NCBI GenBank assembly: GCA_022842065.1
Contig: JALHQH010000030.1
Coordinates: forward strand, 62,001-126,000
DNA from: Caldilineaceae bacterium
Lineage (GTDB): Bacteria; Chloroflexota; Anaerolineae; Caldilineales; Caldilineaceae
Direction of reading: 5' to 3'
Length of the DNA stretch: 64,000 nt
Position numbers and translations under genes: made by a program. Positions 53,036 through 64,000 of this stretch are shown here, piece after piece; position 1 is the first letter of the stretch, and every line of letters starts with the position of its first letter. The notes beneath the pieces were generated by a model. That model saw only the letters and a program-made list of their open reading frames with translations. It made no database searches and had not been told where the DNA came from.

Positions 53036-54106
53036 ATGACTACCGCGCGTATTGCCATCATTGGGGCTGGTTGGTGGGCGACGACAGCCCACATGCCTGC
53101 CATCCAAGAAAACCCTGACGCCACCCTGGTTGCCATCTGTGATCGCGATGAGGAAAAGCTGGCCGCCGCCGCGACCGCCTATGAGGTGGCAAAAACGTAC
53201 ACCGATCTGGATACCATGCTCTCTACTGAAACCCTGGACGGCGCGATTGTTGTCACCAACCATGCCAGCCATTATGCGGTCGCGCGCCGTTGTCTCGAAC
53301 AAGGGTTGCATGTGCTGGTGGAAAAACCCTTCACCCTCTATGCCGCCGATGCCCGTGCCTTGGTTGAATTAGCCGCGCAAAAAGGCCGCGAACTGCTGGT
53401 TGGTTATCCCTACAATTATACCCCGTATGCGCGGCGCAGCCGGGCAGTATTGCAAAGTGGTGAGTTGGGGCAGGTGCAATATGTGAGTGCGGTCTTTAGC
53501 AGCCATATCTTTGATCTGCTGCGTGGGGAGCATAATGTCACCGGCGCGGTACATGGCCCCGGCAAGGTCTACAGCGATCCGGCCCTTTCCGGCGGCGGCA
53601 TGGGCCACCTGCAGATGACTCACCCGCTGGGTTTACTCTTTTTTATTACCGGGCTGCCGATCCGCCGTGTGCATGGGTTGATGGCCAGCCACGGCCTGGC
53701 GGTCGATCTGGTCAATGCCTTTGCCGTGGAATTTGCCAATGGCGCCCTCGGTTCGATCGGTGGCGTGGGCAACCTGGGTGGTGGCAATGGGCGCAAACAG
53801 GATCTCCAGATCTACTGTGAAAATGGCTCAATCGACATTGATGTGACCACCGGCGCCTGCACGATCTACCGCCGCGATCAAGCCCCGGAAGTGGTTGAGC
53901 CGGTTGTCGGTGAAAATGGGTACCTGCGTTCAGCCCCTGCCGATAACCTGGTCGAGATTAGCTTGGGACGGGGCAAGAATGAGGTGCCGGCCAGCCTGGG
54001 GCTGTTAGCCGTTGAATTGCTCGACGCCGCCTACCGCTCGGCGCAACAGGATGGGCTGGTAGTAACACGTGAGGAGCTTTATACAGGGGGAAAGCAGCAT
54101 GTATAA
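53036..54106 (+). CDS. Gfo/Idh/MocA family oxidoreductase
   Basis: The 356-residue protein has the Rossmann motif IAIIGAGWWATTAHMPAI, the VLVEKPFTL (EKP) motif near residue 97, and a C-terminal domain with GGGMGHLQMTHPLGLLFFIT carrying the catalytic-type His. It would act on a sugar or polyol with NAD(P). It overlaps the next gene, an FkbM methyltransferase, by 8 bases. A second member of the same family is at 20482, but they are not close copies. Confidence 0.9.
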   Translation: MTTARIAIIGAGWWATTAHMPAIQENPDATLVAICDRDEEKLAAAATAYEVAKTYTDLDTMLSTETLDGAIVVTNHASHYAVARRCLEQGLHVLVEKPFTLYAADARALVELAAQKGRELLVGYPYNYTPYARRSRAVLQSGELGQVQYVSAVFSSHIFDLLRGEHNVTGAVHGPGKVYSDPALSGGGMGHLQMTHPLGLLFFITGLPIRRVHGLMASHGLAVDLVNAFAVEFANGALGSIGGVGNLGGGNGRKQDLQIYCENGSIDIDVTTGACTIYRRDQAPEVVEPVVGENGYLRSAPADNLVEISLGRGKNEVPASLGLLAVELLDAAYRSAQQDGLVVTREELYTGGKQHV

Positions 54107-54791
54107 CGTAAAACGGCTCCTCTTAAAGCCTTATCGCATCATCAATCAGCGGCTAAAACTGCGCCAGATGCAGCAACTGGGTATCCAGTTCCTGCCACCG
54201 AATTATATATACTTCGGTAATTTCAATGAGTCGAGTGTTATTATTGACGTTGGGTGCGGCCACGAGGCTGAGTTTTCCAAATTTATGGTTAAAAAGTACC
54301 AGCTGACCGCGTTTGGGGTTGATCCGACCAGGAAACATCAGCCATTTTTGCAGTTGTTTGCCGCCAGCAGCGCTGGTAAGTTTCACCATTTGGCGGTCGC
54401 CGTGGCCGACAAAGATGGCTTGATCACCTTTAACGAGAGTAACAAAAATGAAAGTGGCTCAATTCTTTTAGATCATACCAACGTGCGTAATGATGAAATC
54501 ACGACCTATGAGGTCGAAACGGTTAGTTTGCGTGGATTAGTCCACAGAACGGGAACAACAGCGGTTGATTTTCTGAAATTAGATCTCGAAGGCGCTGAAT
54601 ATGATTTGTTAGCGAAAATTACGGACGAAGACATGCTGCCATTTAAACAAATATTCATCGAATTTCACCATCATTGCACGAACCATTCAATGCAAGAAAC
54701 AAAAATGATGGTCCAACAGATGCGCCGCAAAGGGTTTAATGTGTTTACGCTTGATCAGCATAATTATCTGTTTTATAGAAAAAGCCTATAA
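54099..54791 (+). CDS. FkbM family SAM-dependent methyltransferase
   Basis: The 230-residue protein has the SAM-binding VIIDVGCGHEAEFSKFM, the FGVDPTRKHQPF strand, and the FkbM-type DFLKLDLEGAEYDLLAKI. Family members methylate sugar or polyketide hydroxyls, often in glycan synthesis. The ATG at 54099 overlaps the end of the oxidoreductase gene, so both are translated together. The base composition is more AT-rich than that of neighbours, which may indicate transfer. Confidence 0.88.
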   Translation: MYNVKRLLLKPYRIINQRLKLRQMQQLGIQFLPPNYIYFGNFNESSVIIDVGCGHEAEFSKFMVKKYQLTAFGVDPTRKHQPFLQLFAASSAGKFHHLAVAVADKDGLITFNESNKNESGSILLDHTNVRNDEITTYEVETVSLRGLVHRTGTTAVDFLKLDLEGAEYDLLAKITDEDMLPFKQIFIEFHHHCTNHSMQETKMMVQQMRRKGFNVFTLDQHNYLFYRKSL

Positions 54792-54847
54792 ACCCCATCG
54801 TCAAGCGTCCCGACGCAACAAGTTGGTCGACTTTTGGAAGCTCTTTC

Positions 54848-56239
54848 CTAGCGCAGCGTCAATTGCGCTTGATGCTGCCAGATCTGCAACGCATCCCCGC
54901 GAAAGGGCCGATCCGCCGCGCCGCGTTGACCGTGGCGAATGGCCCACTGCGTCGGCCACACTAGCCGTTCCAAGCCCCAAGCCGATGCCCCGGTGAGTGA
55001 AGTCCACGGTTGCCCTTCATCCCAGCGCCAGAGCAAACCACCCGGTCCCATGCCAAAGTGAAAGGCGAGCTGGATCGCAAAGGGGCAGTTGGATGGCAAG
55101 GCAGGGCCAGTCCAGAGGTGAGGGCTACGCCCTGGCTGCGGAGCAAGCAGCACGGCCAAATGTTGATCAACCCCCTGTAAGCCGACCCAGATGGGCGCCA
55201 GTGCGTCGTCGGTGTTCCAACCACTTAGGAGGGTTTGTGGGCTGCCGTTGCTGGCCGCGGCGATGTGTCCAGCAAATTGCCAGACAATGAGCGGTGTTGA
55301 TAAAGTCTGCACTGGACTGCTGAGCAGCAACTTCAGCGGCGCTTGGTCTGCCGTAAGCGGTTGCCACTGTTCCACGGTTGGCAATGGGAGCGGCCACTGC
55401 AACCACTCGCGTACCTGGCCTTCTACATCCAACACTTGATACCGTAGCCCATCCTCATCCAATGCAGCTTGGACTGCGTGCAAATACTCAATCCCTTCGG
55501 GCATACGGTGCGCCGTGCCGGCCCCCGCGGTTAAAATTTGTAAGACACCCGCATGCACCTGCACATCAAATGCCAAAATGTGGCTACACCAATAAGCAAG
55601 CACGCCATGTTCGACCAGTAATTGCCAGAAAGCCTGGCCCGAAACAGCTTCGATTTCGCGTTGATAGGCGGCGGCAAAGCCGTTGACGGGGAAGACGGGG
55701 TGATGACCAAAGACCAGCTTGTAACGGGCGTCGGCATGTTGCGCGAGGATTGCGGCCAGCCACTCGGTCTCGACATAGCCTTCGCCGCCCAGTTCAAGTG
55801 GTAGGGTATGGACAAAGATCAGCAGCAAGTCACCGCAGCGCACCCAGTAACTCAGCCCCTCCTGGCCGGGCGCACCGTTGCGCGGTAAGTGCGGCAGCAT
55901 TTCGCGAAAGATCGCGGTGCTGGCTTCATCATAGGTGGTATGGTTGCCGGTCGTGTGGTAGATCGCGATGTTGGCCCGATCCAGCCAGGCCATCTCCACA
56001 TCGAGCCAGTAGCGCCACTGGCGGCGTAATTCATTGTCGCCGGCGTTGAGGCCGATAATCTCATCGCCGGGGAAGCAGATGAATGCGGGTGGCGGATCGA
56101 GGCGCGCTACCACCTGGTTAACCGCGGCAAAAGTTTGGGCATGCAGAGCACCCGCCACGCCGGAACAAGCATCGGCATAACAGACGAATTGATGGCCCGG
56201 CCCACGCGGCGTTAATGCTGGTAGTAATGCTGACGTCAT
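54848..56239 (-). CDS. Calcineurin-like metallophosphoesterase
   Basis: The 463-residue protein keeps the later metal motifs of the family: FPGDEI (GD), TTGNHTTYDE (GNH) and LVFGHHPVFPV (GHHP). The first motif, usually DxH, reads YADACSG, so one metal site may be altered. The second half (about residues 250-460) is a beta-rich region of unknown role. It would hydrolyse phosphate esters. It lies 5 bases downstream of the VanW gene's stop, so both are probably co-transcribed. Confidence 0.82.
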   Translation of the reverse strand: MTSALLPALTPRGPGHQFVCYADACSGVAGALHAQTFAAVNQVVARLDPPPAFICFPGDEIIGLNAGDNELRRQWRYWLDVEMAWLDRANIAIYHTTGNHTTYDEASTAIFREMLPHLPRNGAPGQEGLSYWVRCGDLLLIFVHTLPLELGGEGYVETEWLAAILAQHADARYKLVFGHHPVFPVNGFAAAYQREIEAVSGQAFWQLLVEHGVLAYWCSHILAFDVQVHAGVLQILTAGAGTAHRMPEGIEYLHAVQAALDEDGLRYQVLDVEGQVREWLQWPLPLPTVEQWQPLTADQAPLKLLLSSPVQTLSTPLIVWQFAGHIAAASNGSPQTLLSGWNTDDALAPIWVGLQGVDQHLAVLLAPQPGRSPHLWTGPALPSNCPFAIQLAFHFGMGPGGLLWRWDEGQPWTSLTGASAWGLERLVWPTQWAIRHGQRGAADRPFRGDALQIWQHQAQLTLR

Positions 56240-56244
56240 GCTCG

Positions 56245-58131
56245 TTACGGACCGGTTTCCGGCGAACTTGGCGTCGGTGTGACCGCGAGGTTGGGATCTA
56301 GGAGCCCGGCGGCCGGCACCGGTGTAGCCGTCGCTGGAATCTCGGTGAGGCTGGCTACTTCATAGATCGCCTGCCACGGTTCGTAGACACTGGTGAGGGT
56401 ATCGGTGCGCGTGGTGCCATTTTCGACAATCGTGCGCTCGACACTGACGGTCATGCCCTTCTGTTCCCATTCGACCTGCTTGCGTTCGCCAGGGGCCAAT
56501 GCCTCGTTGAGCACGTAGGTGGGCGGTTCCGGCTCAATCACATTGGTGCGCTGAGGCAGGCCAACGGTCACCACTCGATCCGGCTTGGTGCCATAAAAGT
56601 TAAAGACGATCACGCCGCGGGCGCTATCCACGACTGGCTCAATGAGCAGGTAGGCCGAGGTGTCATTGCGGAAACGAAAGTCAACAGTCGGCGTGTAAAT
56701 AGTCGCATCCAGCCCTGGCTCGCCATACCAGCTCACCACATACCCGTGGTTGTAGCGCTCGATAATCGGAAAGCCACCTTCGTAGGCCGCCCGAAAAACG
56801 GTCGTACTCACCTGGCAGACCCCACCACCAACCCCCACCGCGGTCTGATCGCCCCAGATGATCAGCGAATCCTCAAAGCCATTGGCCGAGGAGACATCTT
56901 CGACGCCGGCGTTAAAGCTAAAGATCTCACCGGGAGGGATGACTAACCCATCAAATTTTTCGGCGGCGACTTCAATGTTACGAATACGAGCTGCGCTGCT
57001 GCCGGCAAAGTAGCTGACCCCGCTGGAGACCAGTTCGCGAATCCCCATTTCGGCCACGCGATTCATGTCAACCGCCGGGGGCGCTTCGACCATGACCAAC
57101 TCGGCGCGACTGCTGTCGGTGCGCAGCGCACTGCGCACCGATGTTACGGTCGCCTCAATGTCAAGCTGCCGCCCGACCTGGCTCTCCTGCAAAATCGTGA
57201 CGCCGCCGGTGGCTGCGTTAAAGCGTAAGCGGGCATCGCGGGGGGGAATGTTAAATTGGGTCGCCCACTCTTCCAGATAGCCGCGCAACGCGGCCTCATT
57301 GAGTTGACCGCTGGCCGGCTGATATAGTTCCTGGCTGGCAATCGGATCAAACGCCAAGGCCAGCCCATAGCGACTGTCAACAAGGCGCAAAGGGGCGGGC
57401 AAATTGGCCAGTGCGGTCGGTGTGGTTGCATCACTGCTAGTTGTCGCTGCGGTTGGTGGTGCAATTTCCATAACGGCTAGCGATGCACGCAGGGCGGTCC
57501 CTGGTCTGCTCGCCGCCAGTTGCTGCAGCAAGGTCTGAAAGGTCGTCTCGACATCCACCGCAACCCCGGGCTTGGCCGGTAGGGTAAGATCACCCAACTG
57601 GCGCGCGGCTTCGCCTGGGTGCTGCACTTGGGCGGCGATGGTTTGCAATGCCTGGCGCAAGGCACCCTGATCGTAGGTGGTTTGCGGGGTAATATCAGTA
57701 CGGCCCAGGGTCGCAGCGAACTGTGCCCCTAAGCGTTCGCGCAGTGAACCTTGGCGTCCAACCAAATAGGCCGCATTGATCGCACCGAGTAGATCGGGCT
57801 GGACCAGGAGCGAAGCGGTTGGTAATGGCCAGTCCTGGGTACCATCACTCAGGCGGATGGCAGGGACGCCAACTTGTTGCCATTGGGCCGTCAGCAAATT
57901 GAGCGCTTCGGCCCGTGTCTGTCCGCCAATGGGCACGCCCCCCACCGTAATCCCCGTGTAAATACGGCTCACATGCCAAAAGTGCCAGACGGTCATCAAC
58001 ACGACCAACGCAAGTACCAGCAAAACGCCAAAGATCGCGGCAAAATCAAATGGCCCCCGCCGCAGTTCATTATCCCCATCGGGTAAACCAGCGGGGTAAT
58101 AACGACGGTTAACAGGTATGGTTGATTGCAT
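56245..58131 (-). CDS. VanW family protein with peptidoglycan-binding-4 and G5 domains
   Basis: The 628-residue membrane-anchored protein has one N-terminal helix (IFGVLLVLALVVLMTVW), two PG_binding_4-like regions, and a VanW domain with RIRNIEVAAEKFDGLVIPPG, FSFNAGVEDVSSANGF, GGGVCQVSTTVFRAAYEGGF and FRNDTSAYLLI. A G5-like module (ERKQVEWEQKGMTVSVERTI) follows. It is expected outside the membrane in contact with cell wall or envelope glycans. Its role in resistance suggested by the name is not established. It is followed by the phosphoesterase gene. Confidence 0.92.
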   Translation of the reverse strand: MQSTIPVNRRYYPAGLPDGDNELRRGPFDFAAIFGVLLVLALVVLMTVWHFWHVSRIYTGITVGGVPIGGQTRAEALNLLTAQWQQVGVPAIRLSDGTQDWPLPTASLLVQPDLLGAINAAYLVGRQGSLRERLGAQFAATLGRTDITPQTTYDQGALRQALQTIAAQVQHPGEAARQLGDLTLPAKPGVAVDVETTFQTLLQQLAASRPGTALRASLAVMEIAPPTAATTSSDATTPTALANLPAPLRLVDSRYGLALAFDPIASQELYQPASGQLNEAALRGYLEEWATQFNIPPRDARLRFNAATGGVTILQESQVGRQLDIEATVTSVRSALRTDSSRAELVMVEAPPAVDMNRVAEMGIRELVSSGVSYFAGSSAARIRNIEVAAEKFDGLVIPPGEIFSFNAGVEDVSSANGFEDSLIIWGDQTAVGVGGGVCQVSTTVFRAAYEGGFPIIERYNHGYVVSWYGEPGLDATIYTPTVDFRFRNDTSAYLLIEPVVDSARGVIVFNFYGTKPDRVVTVGLPQRTNVIEPEPPTYVLNEALAPGERKQVEWEQKGMTVSVERTIVENGTTRTDTLTSVYEPWQAIYEVASLTEIPATATPVPAAGLLDPNLAVTPTPSSPETGP

Positions 58132-58179
58132 GATCGATCTGCTCTTTCTGGAACATACGACGACGGTGGTCGCTCACCG

Positions 58180-59799
58180 CTACGGCCCCAACTGCGGCAC
58201 AATATAGAGCTGGGGGATCAACCAGCCCAGCAGGGCTAACAGCGCAAAGGGCAAGGCCCAGGCGCAGAAGCGCAGGATACGTAAAGTGCTAGCCAGCCAG
58301 TTGCTCGCTAAGATCCGCCGTAACCATTGCGGTGCCCAGCGCAGTGTATCGCCATTGGCACCGAGTAACAGTAAGGGCTGTAACAATAGCAACATGGCGA
58401 TTAAACCAATCGTGAAGATCGTCCACTTGTTCAGCCCGCCCCCCACATAATCACTCACCAGCAGGGAAAGGGCGAGAATGGCGGCCAGCAACCCGGTGAT
58501 CGCGCCCTGTAAGGGGCGCATCACCTCGCGCCAACCCAGCGCCACAAAGGTGCTGATGGGGAGCAACCCCCAAAAGAAGTAGCGCCCCTGGTGTTGCACA
58601 AATTTGGTATTATACCAGATGTAGCTCGCCGTGACCGCGGCAATGAGAATCGCAAAAAAGATCAGCACCCAGCGCTCATAATTATCGAGATCCGTATCGG
58701 GTTTGCCGGAGATCAGGCGCATCAGCGTCCAGAGTAACCCAAGGAAGAGCACCCCGCTAAAGATCAGCATGGCGGTATAAACCCGGTTATCCATAAAGAT
58801 GCCCATCCAGCCAAAGACCCCCCAGAAGCTCTGAAAGGTGAAGCTGAAGGCACGCTCACTGTAGCTGACAAAGCCATGTTCGGCGATCCAGGCCCCCGTT
58901 TGCGGCTGGCCCACGACCACCTGATCGTGGCGGGCTAAACCCAGCAGATCAAAGCCACCATAGATCCAGAGATTGCGTAGCCACAGTGGTAGCCCCAACA
59001 ACAGCGCAGGCAAGAGCACATAAAAGGCATTGGCTACCCCACGCCCGAGGCTCCGCCAAGTGCGGCCTCGCAGCCAGATCACCCCAATCACCGCCAAGAG
59101 CGCCAGGGGCAGGAAAGCATAGGCATAGATCTTGGTTAACAAGCCAAGGCCAATCAAAACGCCAACGAGCAGTAAAGTGCGTGAGGCCGCCCCACCCCCA
59201 TTGCTGCGCCCAAATTGTTCCCCCATCCAGCGCAGGAGCAGGGCGATCGCGCCAAAGAGTAGCAACTCGGCCAAGGTGTCATTTGTCACCGCCGCGGTGA
59301 CGGCGACATGCATGGGCAGAAAGGCGGTAAAGGCCGTTGCGCCCAGGGTCACCAGGGGCTTGTCAGGAAAGACTAACGCAACCCCATAGTAGATCAGCAG
59401 AATGACGCCAATCCCAAGGAGAACCCCAAATAGCCGCAGCGCTAGCAGGCTGCCACCGGTCGGGCCATAGAGGAGCGCGCCAAGCAGATAATATAGTGGC
59501 GGTTGGTAAAATTCGTAGCGCAGCGAGTCAAGGCTGGCATCCGGTGGAAAATTGTTCGCCAGGAGGAAATCACGAAATTCCTGATCATAATCGCCCACCT
59601 GTAAGATCGGCAGTTGACCATGCGTAGCAATGTAAGCGATGTAGTTGTAGTGCGCGGGTTCATCCGGGGCCTGCCAAGCGGGGGTGTTGATCGCAAAGTT
59701 GACGGCCAATAGCGTGTAGATGACCACGATCAGCGCCAGCCACCACCGGGGCCGGCGCACATAGTAGAAATCGAGGGCAGGTGCGGCAATTGATGTCAT
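58180..59799 (-). CDS. DUF2142/GT-C-like polytopic membrane protein
   Basis: The 539-residue protein has about 12 predicted helices. A first periplasmic loop holds TPAWQAPDEPAHYNYIAYIA with the acidic DEP motif, and FYQPPLYYLLGALLY follows, a pattern of GT-C glycosyltransferases and DUF2142 proteins that transfer sugars from polyprenyl phosphates. The ATG at 59799 is preferred; the frame extends upstream into an inverted repeat. It lies between the VanW gene and metG on the same strand. Confidence 0.85.
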   Translation of the reverse strand: MTSIAAPALDFYYVRRPRWWLALIVVIYTLLAVNFAINTPAWQAPDEPAHYNYIAYIATHGQLPILQVGDYDQEFRDFLLANNFPPDASLDSLRYEFYQPPLYYLLGALLYGPTGGSLLALRLFGVLLGIGVILLIYYGVALVFPDKPLVTLGATAFTAFLPMHVAVTAAVTNDTLAELLLFGAIALLLRWMGEQFGRSNGGGAASRTLLLVGVLIGLGLLTKIYAYAFLPLALLAVIGVIWLRGRTWRSLGRGVANAFYVLLPALLLGLPLWLRNLWIYGGFDLLGLARHDQVVVGQPQTGAWIAEHGFVSYSERAFSFTFQSFWGVFGWMGIFMDNRVYTAMLIFSGVLFLGLLWTLMRLISGKPDTDLDNYERWVLIFFAILIAAVTASYIWYNTKFVQHQGRYFFWGLLPISTFVALGWREVMRPLQGAITGLLAAILALSLLVSDYVGGGLNKWTIFTIGLIAMLLLLQPLLLLGANGDTLRWAPQWLRRILASNWLASTLRILRFCAWALPFALLALLGWLIPQLYIVPQLGP

Positions 59800-59848
59800 G
59801 CGAATAGGAAGATCCAAACGCTGGCTGAATTGATTATTGATGTACCAT

Positions 59849-59894
59849 AGTAAGTGCTCGCCCCCGATCTGACGATCGGGGGCGAGCACTTACT
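59849..59894. repeat. Inverted repeat after metG
   Basis: Perfect 21-base arms (agtaagtgctcgcccccgat plus one) enclose 4 bases, 12 bases past the metG stop. There is no T-run, so termination would not be classical. Confidence 0.88.
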
Positions 59895-59905
59895 GCGTCA
59901 TGACG

Positions 59906-61684
<1,779 letters not shown>

Positions 61685-61819
61685 ATACCAACTCTTTCAA
61701 TCAGAACCCCACCCGCGCCTAGAAGGCAACCACTCCCCAGTTTGGGGAGGGGATCTTGCTGGGATGGCCAGGTTCCCTCCCTTAGCAGGGGAGGGTTAGG
61801 GTGGGGTGGGTTTACTTGA

Positions 61820-62065
61820 TCATTCTTCGCCGGCCAACCGGCCGATCAGCAGCATAATGCCATAGAGCAATAAGAAAAAGAGCAGGCCGCCGGTGATACA
61901 ACTGATCCCCAGCAAGGCTGCACCCTGCCCATAAAAGAACCAGATCAGCCCACCGCCCACGCCATACAGCAGCAGAAAAAAGGCAACGACCAACTGTCCC
62001 TCTGTGCTGCGGGCAAAGCGGCGTGGGTCAAACGCTGATCGACGGCGTACTCTCTGACGGCGCAT
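61820..62065 (-). CDS. Small two-helix membrane protein
   Basis: The 81-residue product starts with a basic segment (MRRQRVRRRSAFDPRRF) followed by two hydrophobic helices (FFLLLYGVGGGLIWFFYG; ITGGLLFFLLLYGIMLLI) and a short charged tail. It would lie in the inner membrane with both ends inside. I do not recognise the family. The ATG at 62065 is preferred over an in-frame codon 78 bases upstream. Confidence 0.6.
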   Translation of the reverse strand: MRRQRVRRRSAFDPRRFARSTEGQLVVAFFLLLYGVGGGLIWFFYGQGAALLGISCITGGLLFFLLLYGIMLLIGRLAGEE

Positions 62066-62147
62066 AACCCAAATTATAGTCGGTTTAGTGTGGAATAGCA
62101 AGGATTTTGGGGAAGCGGGGGAGAAGTCAGGAAAAATTGTCAATTGT

Positions 62148-62232
62148 CAGTAGACCGCAACTGCTCTACCAGGATCGTCAGATCCTGGCGGGGATTTGCC
62201 AATCCCCTTAGCGCAATGGTTGCGGTCTACTG
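62148..62232. repeat. Nested inverted repeats upstream of the small membrane protein
   Basis: Outer arms cagtagaccgcaac / gttgcggtctactg enclose ccaggatcgtcagatcctgg and a gggga/tcccc hairpin. Confidence 0.75.
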
Positions 62233-62281
62233 ATTGTGAATGGTCAATTGCCACTTGTTAATGCATGGTGGCTAGGCGGAT

Positions 62282-64000
62282 TTACTCGTCGCGCAACGCT
62301 TCAAGCACCGCAGGCGTAAAGGGATCTTCGCCGGCTTCGAGGGCCGCGATCCACGCTTCGCGCTTTTCCACTAGGTCGCGATCTGCTTCGCTATCACTGA
62401 ACTCATCAACATAAACTTGGAAGTCGTCAATGGCGGCGGCGGTGTTGCCGAGCAGGGCGTTGGCCAACCCGCGGCTGTCATAGTAGTAAGGCAGTGGATC
62501 AAGGGCAATGGCGCTGTCACAGTAGGGTAGTGCTTCCTGGGGCTGGTTTAGCAAGGCATAGCTCCAACAGGCGCTGTTAAAGGGATCGGCATATTCAGGA
62601 TCAAGCTCGGTCGCCCGCACGAAACTTTCGAGTGCGGCTTCCAGATCACCTTCTGCATAGTCGATCTGGCCGATGCCATATTGGGCGTAGACATCATCTG
62701 GGCTTAGTTCAAGCACCCGTTCATAGTCGCGGCGCGCCTTATCCAAATTACCCAGGTCGTGGTGTGAGGCACCGCGGTAGTAGACCGTATCCACATCTTC
62801 CGGACCAAGGGCAATCGCCTGGGTGTAGTCTTCGACAGCGGCTTCATAATCGCCAAGTGCCCGTTGGACACCGGCGCGGTTGCGGTAGTAGATTGCTTCT
62901 TCGGGATCGAGCAGAATGGCTTCGCTGTAGTCGGCCAAGGCCTCTTCATAGCGATCAAGCTCATCATAGACGATGCCACGTTCATTGTAGATGCTGCTGT
63001 CGCTGTTATCCAGCGCGAGGGCTTGGTCGTAATCGGCCAGTGCTTTCTCATACTGTTCCAGGCGGCGATAGAGATCGGCGCGGTTGGTATAGGCGAGCAC
63101 GTAGCTGTCATCGCGGCGAATGGCAGCCGTATAGTTGGCGATGGCATATTCATACTCTTCCAGATACTCGTAGGCAACCCCGCGGTCATTGTAGCCGGCC
63201 AGATTGTCAGGATCCAGGTTGAGCGCGGCGTCATAATCAGCGATGGCTGCTTCATAGTCATCTGTAATCAAGTAGACATAGCCGCGGCTGATGTAGGCAT
63301 CAACATATTCGTCATCCAGTTCAAGGGTAGTGTCATAGGCGGTTAAAGCAGCGTCATAGTCCGCTTGTTCGACATAGAGCAGCCCTTGTTGATAGTACGC
63401 TGGGGCGAAGGTTTCATCGACATTGGTCGCTTCTTCAAAATCGAGCAGGGCCAGATCACTTTTGCCCAGCGCCCAATAGGCCATGCCACGCTGGTAATAA
63501 GCCCCAGCATAATCAGGTGCGCGCACAATCGCCTGGTTAAACTCATCAATCGCCGCTTCGTAATCGCCGTTATCATAGGCGGCCACGCCAGCGTCATAGC
63601 GCGCCGTCGCCTCCGCCGAAAGATCAGCGGGCAAAGGAATCACCTTGCCGCCGAAGGTGGCCTCGCTGCCCTCACCTTCATCCACGCCAGCGGTCTGGTC
63701 ATCGGTCGCTTGGTCGTCGGTCGTCGTCTCGTCAGTCGCCTCATCCGGGTTCATAATTGCCGTGCGGTCGAAATCTTCCCCCAGCGTTTCGAGGGGCAGA
63801 ATTTCGGCATCTTGGGGCGCTATCACCGCAATCGGCTCATCAAAGGCACTATTTGCGGTTTCCGTGGCAAAGTCGATGTAGATCTCATCAGCCAGATCCT
63901 GGCTCTCCATCGCGTCAAATTGGGCCAGAATCTGAATCAAACTGGTCAGATCCCAGTGGACCAGCGCACTGCTTGCCACCTGGTAATTGCTCGCCAGATC
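62282..64000 (-). CDS. Tetratricopeptide repeat protein (5' partial)
   Basis: The frame is open to the right edge; a GTG at 63979 is internal. After an acidic, Thr/Asp/Gln-rich region come about twelve TPR units, each resembling YNERGIVYDELDRYEEALAD, spanning residues about 130-540. The repeats are very acidic and Tyr-rich. TPR arrays bind protein partners; nothing shows which. A signal or catalytic domain may lie in the missing N-terminus. It ends with ALEAGEDPFTPAVLEALRDE. Confidence 0.88.
   Translation of the reverse strand, partial: DLASNYQVASSALVHWDLTSLIQILAQFDAMESQDLADEIYIDFATETANSAFDEPIAVIAPQDAEILPLETLGEDFDRTAIMNPDEATDETTTDDQATDDQTAGVDEGEGSEATFGGKVIPLPADLSAEATARYDAGVAAYDNGDYEAAIDEFNQAIVRAPDYAGAYYQRGMAYWALGKSDLALLDFEEATNVDETFAPAYYQQGLLYVEQADYDAALTAYDTTLELDDEYVDAYISRGYVYLITDDYEAAIADYDAALNLDPDNLAGYNDRGVAYEYLEEYEYAIANYTAAIRRDDSYVLAYTNRADLYRRLEQYEKALADYDQALALDNSDSSIYNERGIVYDELDRYEEALADYSEAILLDPEEAIYYRNRAGVQRALGDYEAAVEDYTQAIALGPEDVDTVYYRGASHHDLGNLDKARRDYERVLELSPDDVYAQYGIGQIDYAEGDLEAALESFVRATELDPEYADPFNSACWSYALLNQPQEALPYCDSAIALDPLPYYYDSRGLANALLGNTAAAIDDFQVYVDEFSDSEADRDLVEKREAWIAALEAGEDPFTPAVLEALRDE

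Overview
The window is a 64 kb stretch of a bacterial chromosome, moderately GC-rich, with about 55 genes and many short repeats. The gene content (DUF4349 lipoprotein, Uma2-type nucleases, VanW and DUF2142 envelope proteins, yebC and ruvC near ruvA, many Gfo/Idh/MocA oxidoreductases) suggests a filamentous or environmental Chloroflexota, for example the Caldilineae or Anaerolineae. This placement is an inference: there is no rRNA in the window.

1-12.5 kb: an unusual biosynthetic gene cluster. Two tandem proteins of about 955 residues each join an NRPS adenylation domain and a carrier domain to a C-terminal domain resembling LpxL-type acyltransferases. A third copy of that last domain enters from the left edge and a fourth survives as a short relic near 9.9 kb. 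A free carrier protein, a flavin-dependent halogenase-like enzyme, an ABC exporter and two NTP_transf_5-like proteins, one with a degraded active site, complete the cluster. There are no condensation domains, so each module may load a substrate and hand it directly to its own acyltransferase domain.

12.7-18.3 kb: a complete diversity-generating retroelement (DGR). Its target is a 1093-residue NACHT NTPase whose C-terminal FGE-sulfatase/C-type-lectin-fold domain holds the variable repeat (VR, 16000-16124). An Avd accessory protein, the template repeat (TR, 16852-16976) and a reverse transcriptase with YVDD and IGNLTSQ motifs follow. VR and TR differ only where TR has adenine: 17 changes in the 118-base core, 19 over the full 125 bases. 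The target is therefore a diversified NLR-like sensor.

18.4-30 kb: accessory metabolism on both strands: a TPP enzyme, an oxidoreductase, a lipoprotein, a thioesterase, a cytochrome P450, a Uma2 nuclease, a sulfatase, a DUF218 protein and an ABC exporter. Heptamer arrays lie between them.

30-44 kb: mostly housekeeping: thioredoxin reductase (with a strong sigma-70 promoter), MurJ, two orphan OmpR-type response regulators, a PLP dehydratase, tRNA-Thr(CGT), EF-P (with Arg32 at the tip), RuvA, RuvC, YebC and CTP synthase. A relic of an IS200/IS605-type iscB element sits between ruvA and a response regulator.

44-54.8 kb: a GNAT acetyltransferase, an enolase-superfamily enzyme, a DapA-family lyase and an RraA-like aldolase that together look like sugar-acid catabolism; an antitoxin with a truncated VapC; a second halogenase-like flavoprotein; a Gfo/Idh/MocA oxidoreductase and an FkbM methyltransferase.

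54.8-64 kb, minus strand: a metallophosphoesterase, a VanW/G5 protein, a DUF2142 membrane protein, MetG, a small membrane protein and a TPR protein running off the right edge.

Throughout, near-perfect inverted repeats and short tandem repeats fill the gaps. Some enter genes: a 34-bp palindrome lies in frame inside the DGR target, and an octamer array lies inside an ABC transporter linker.
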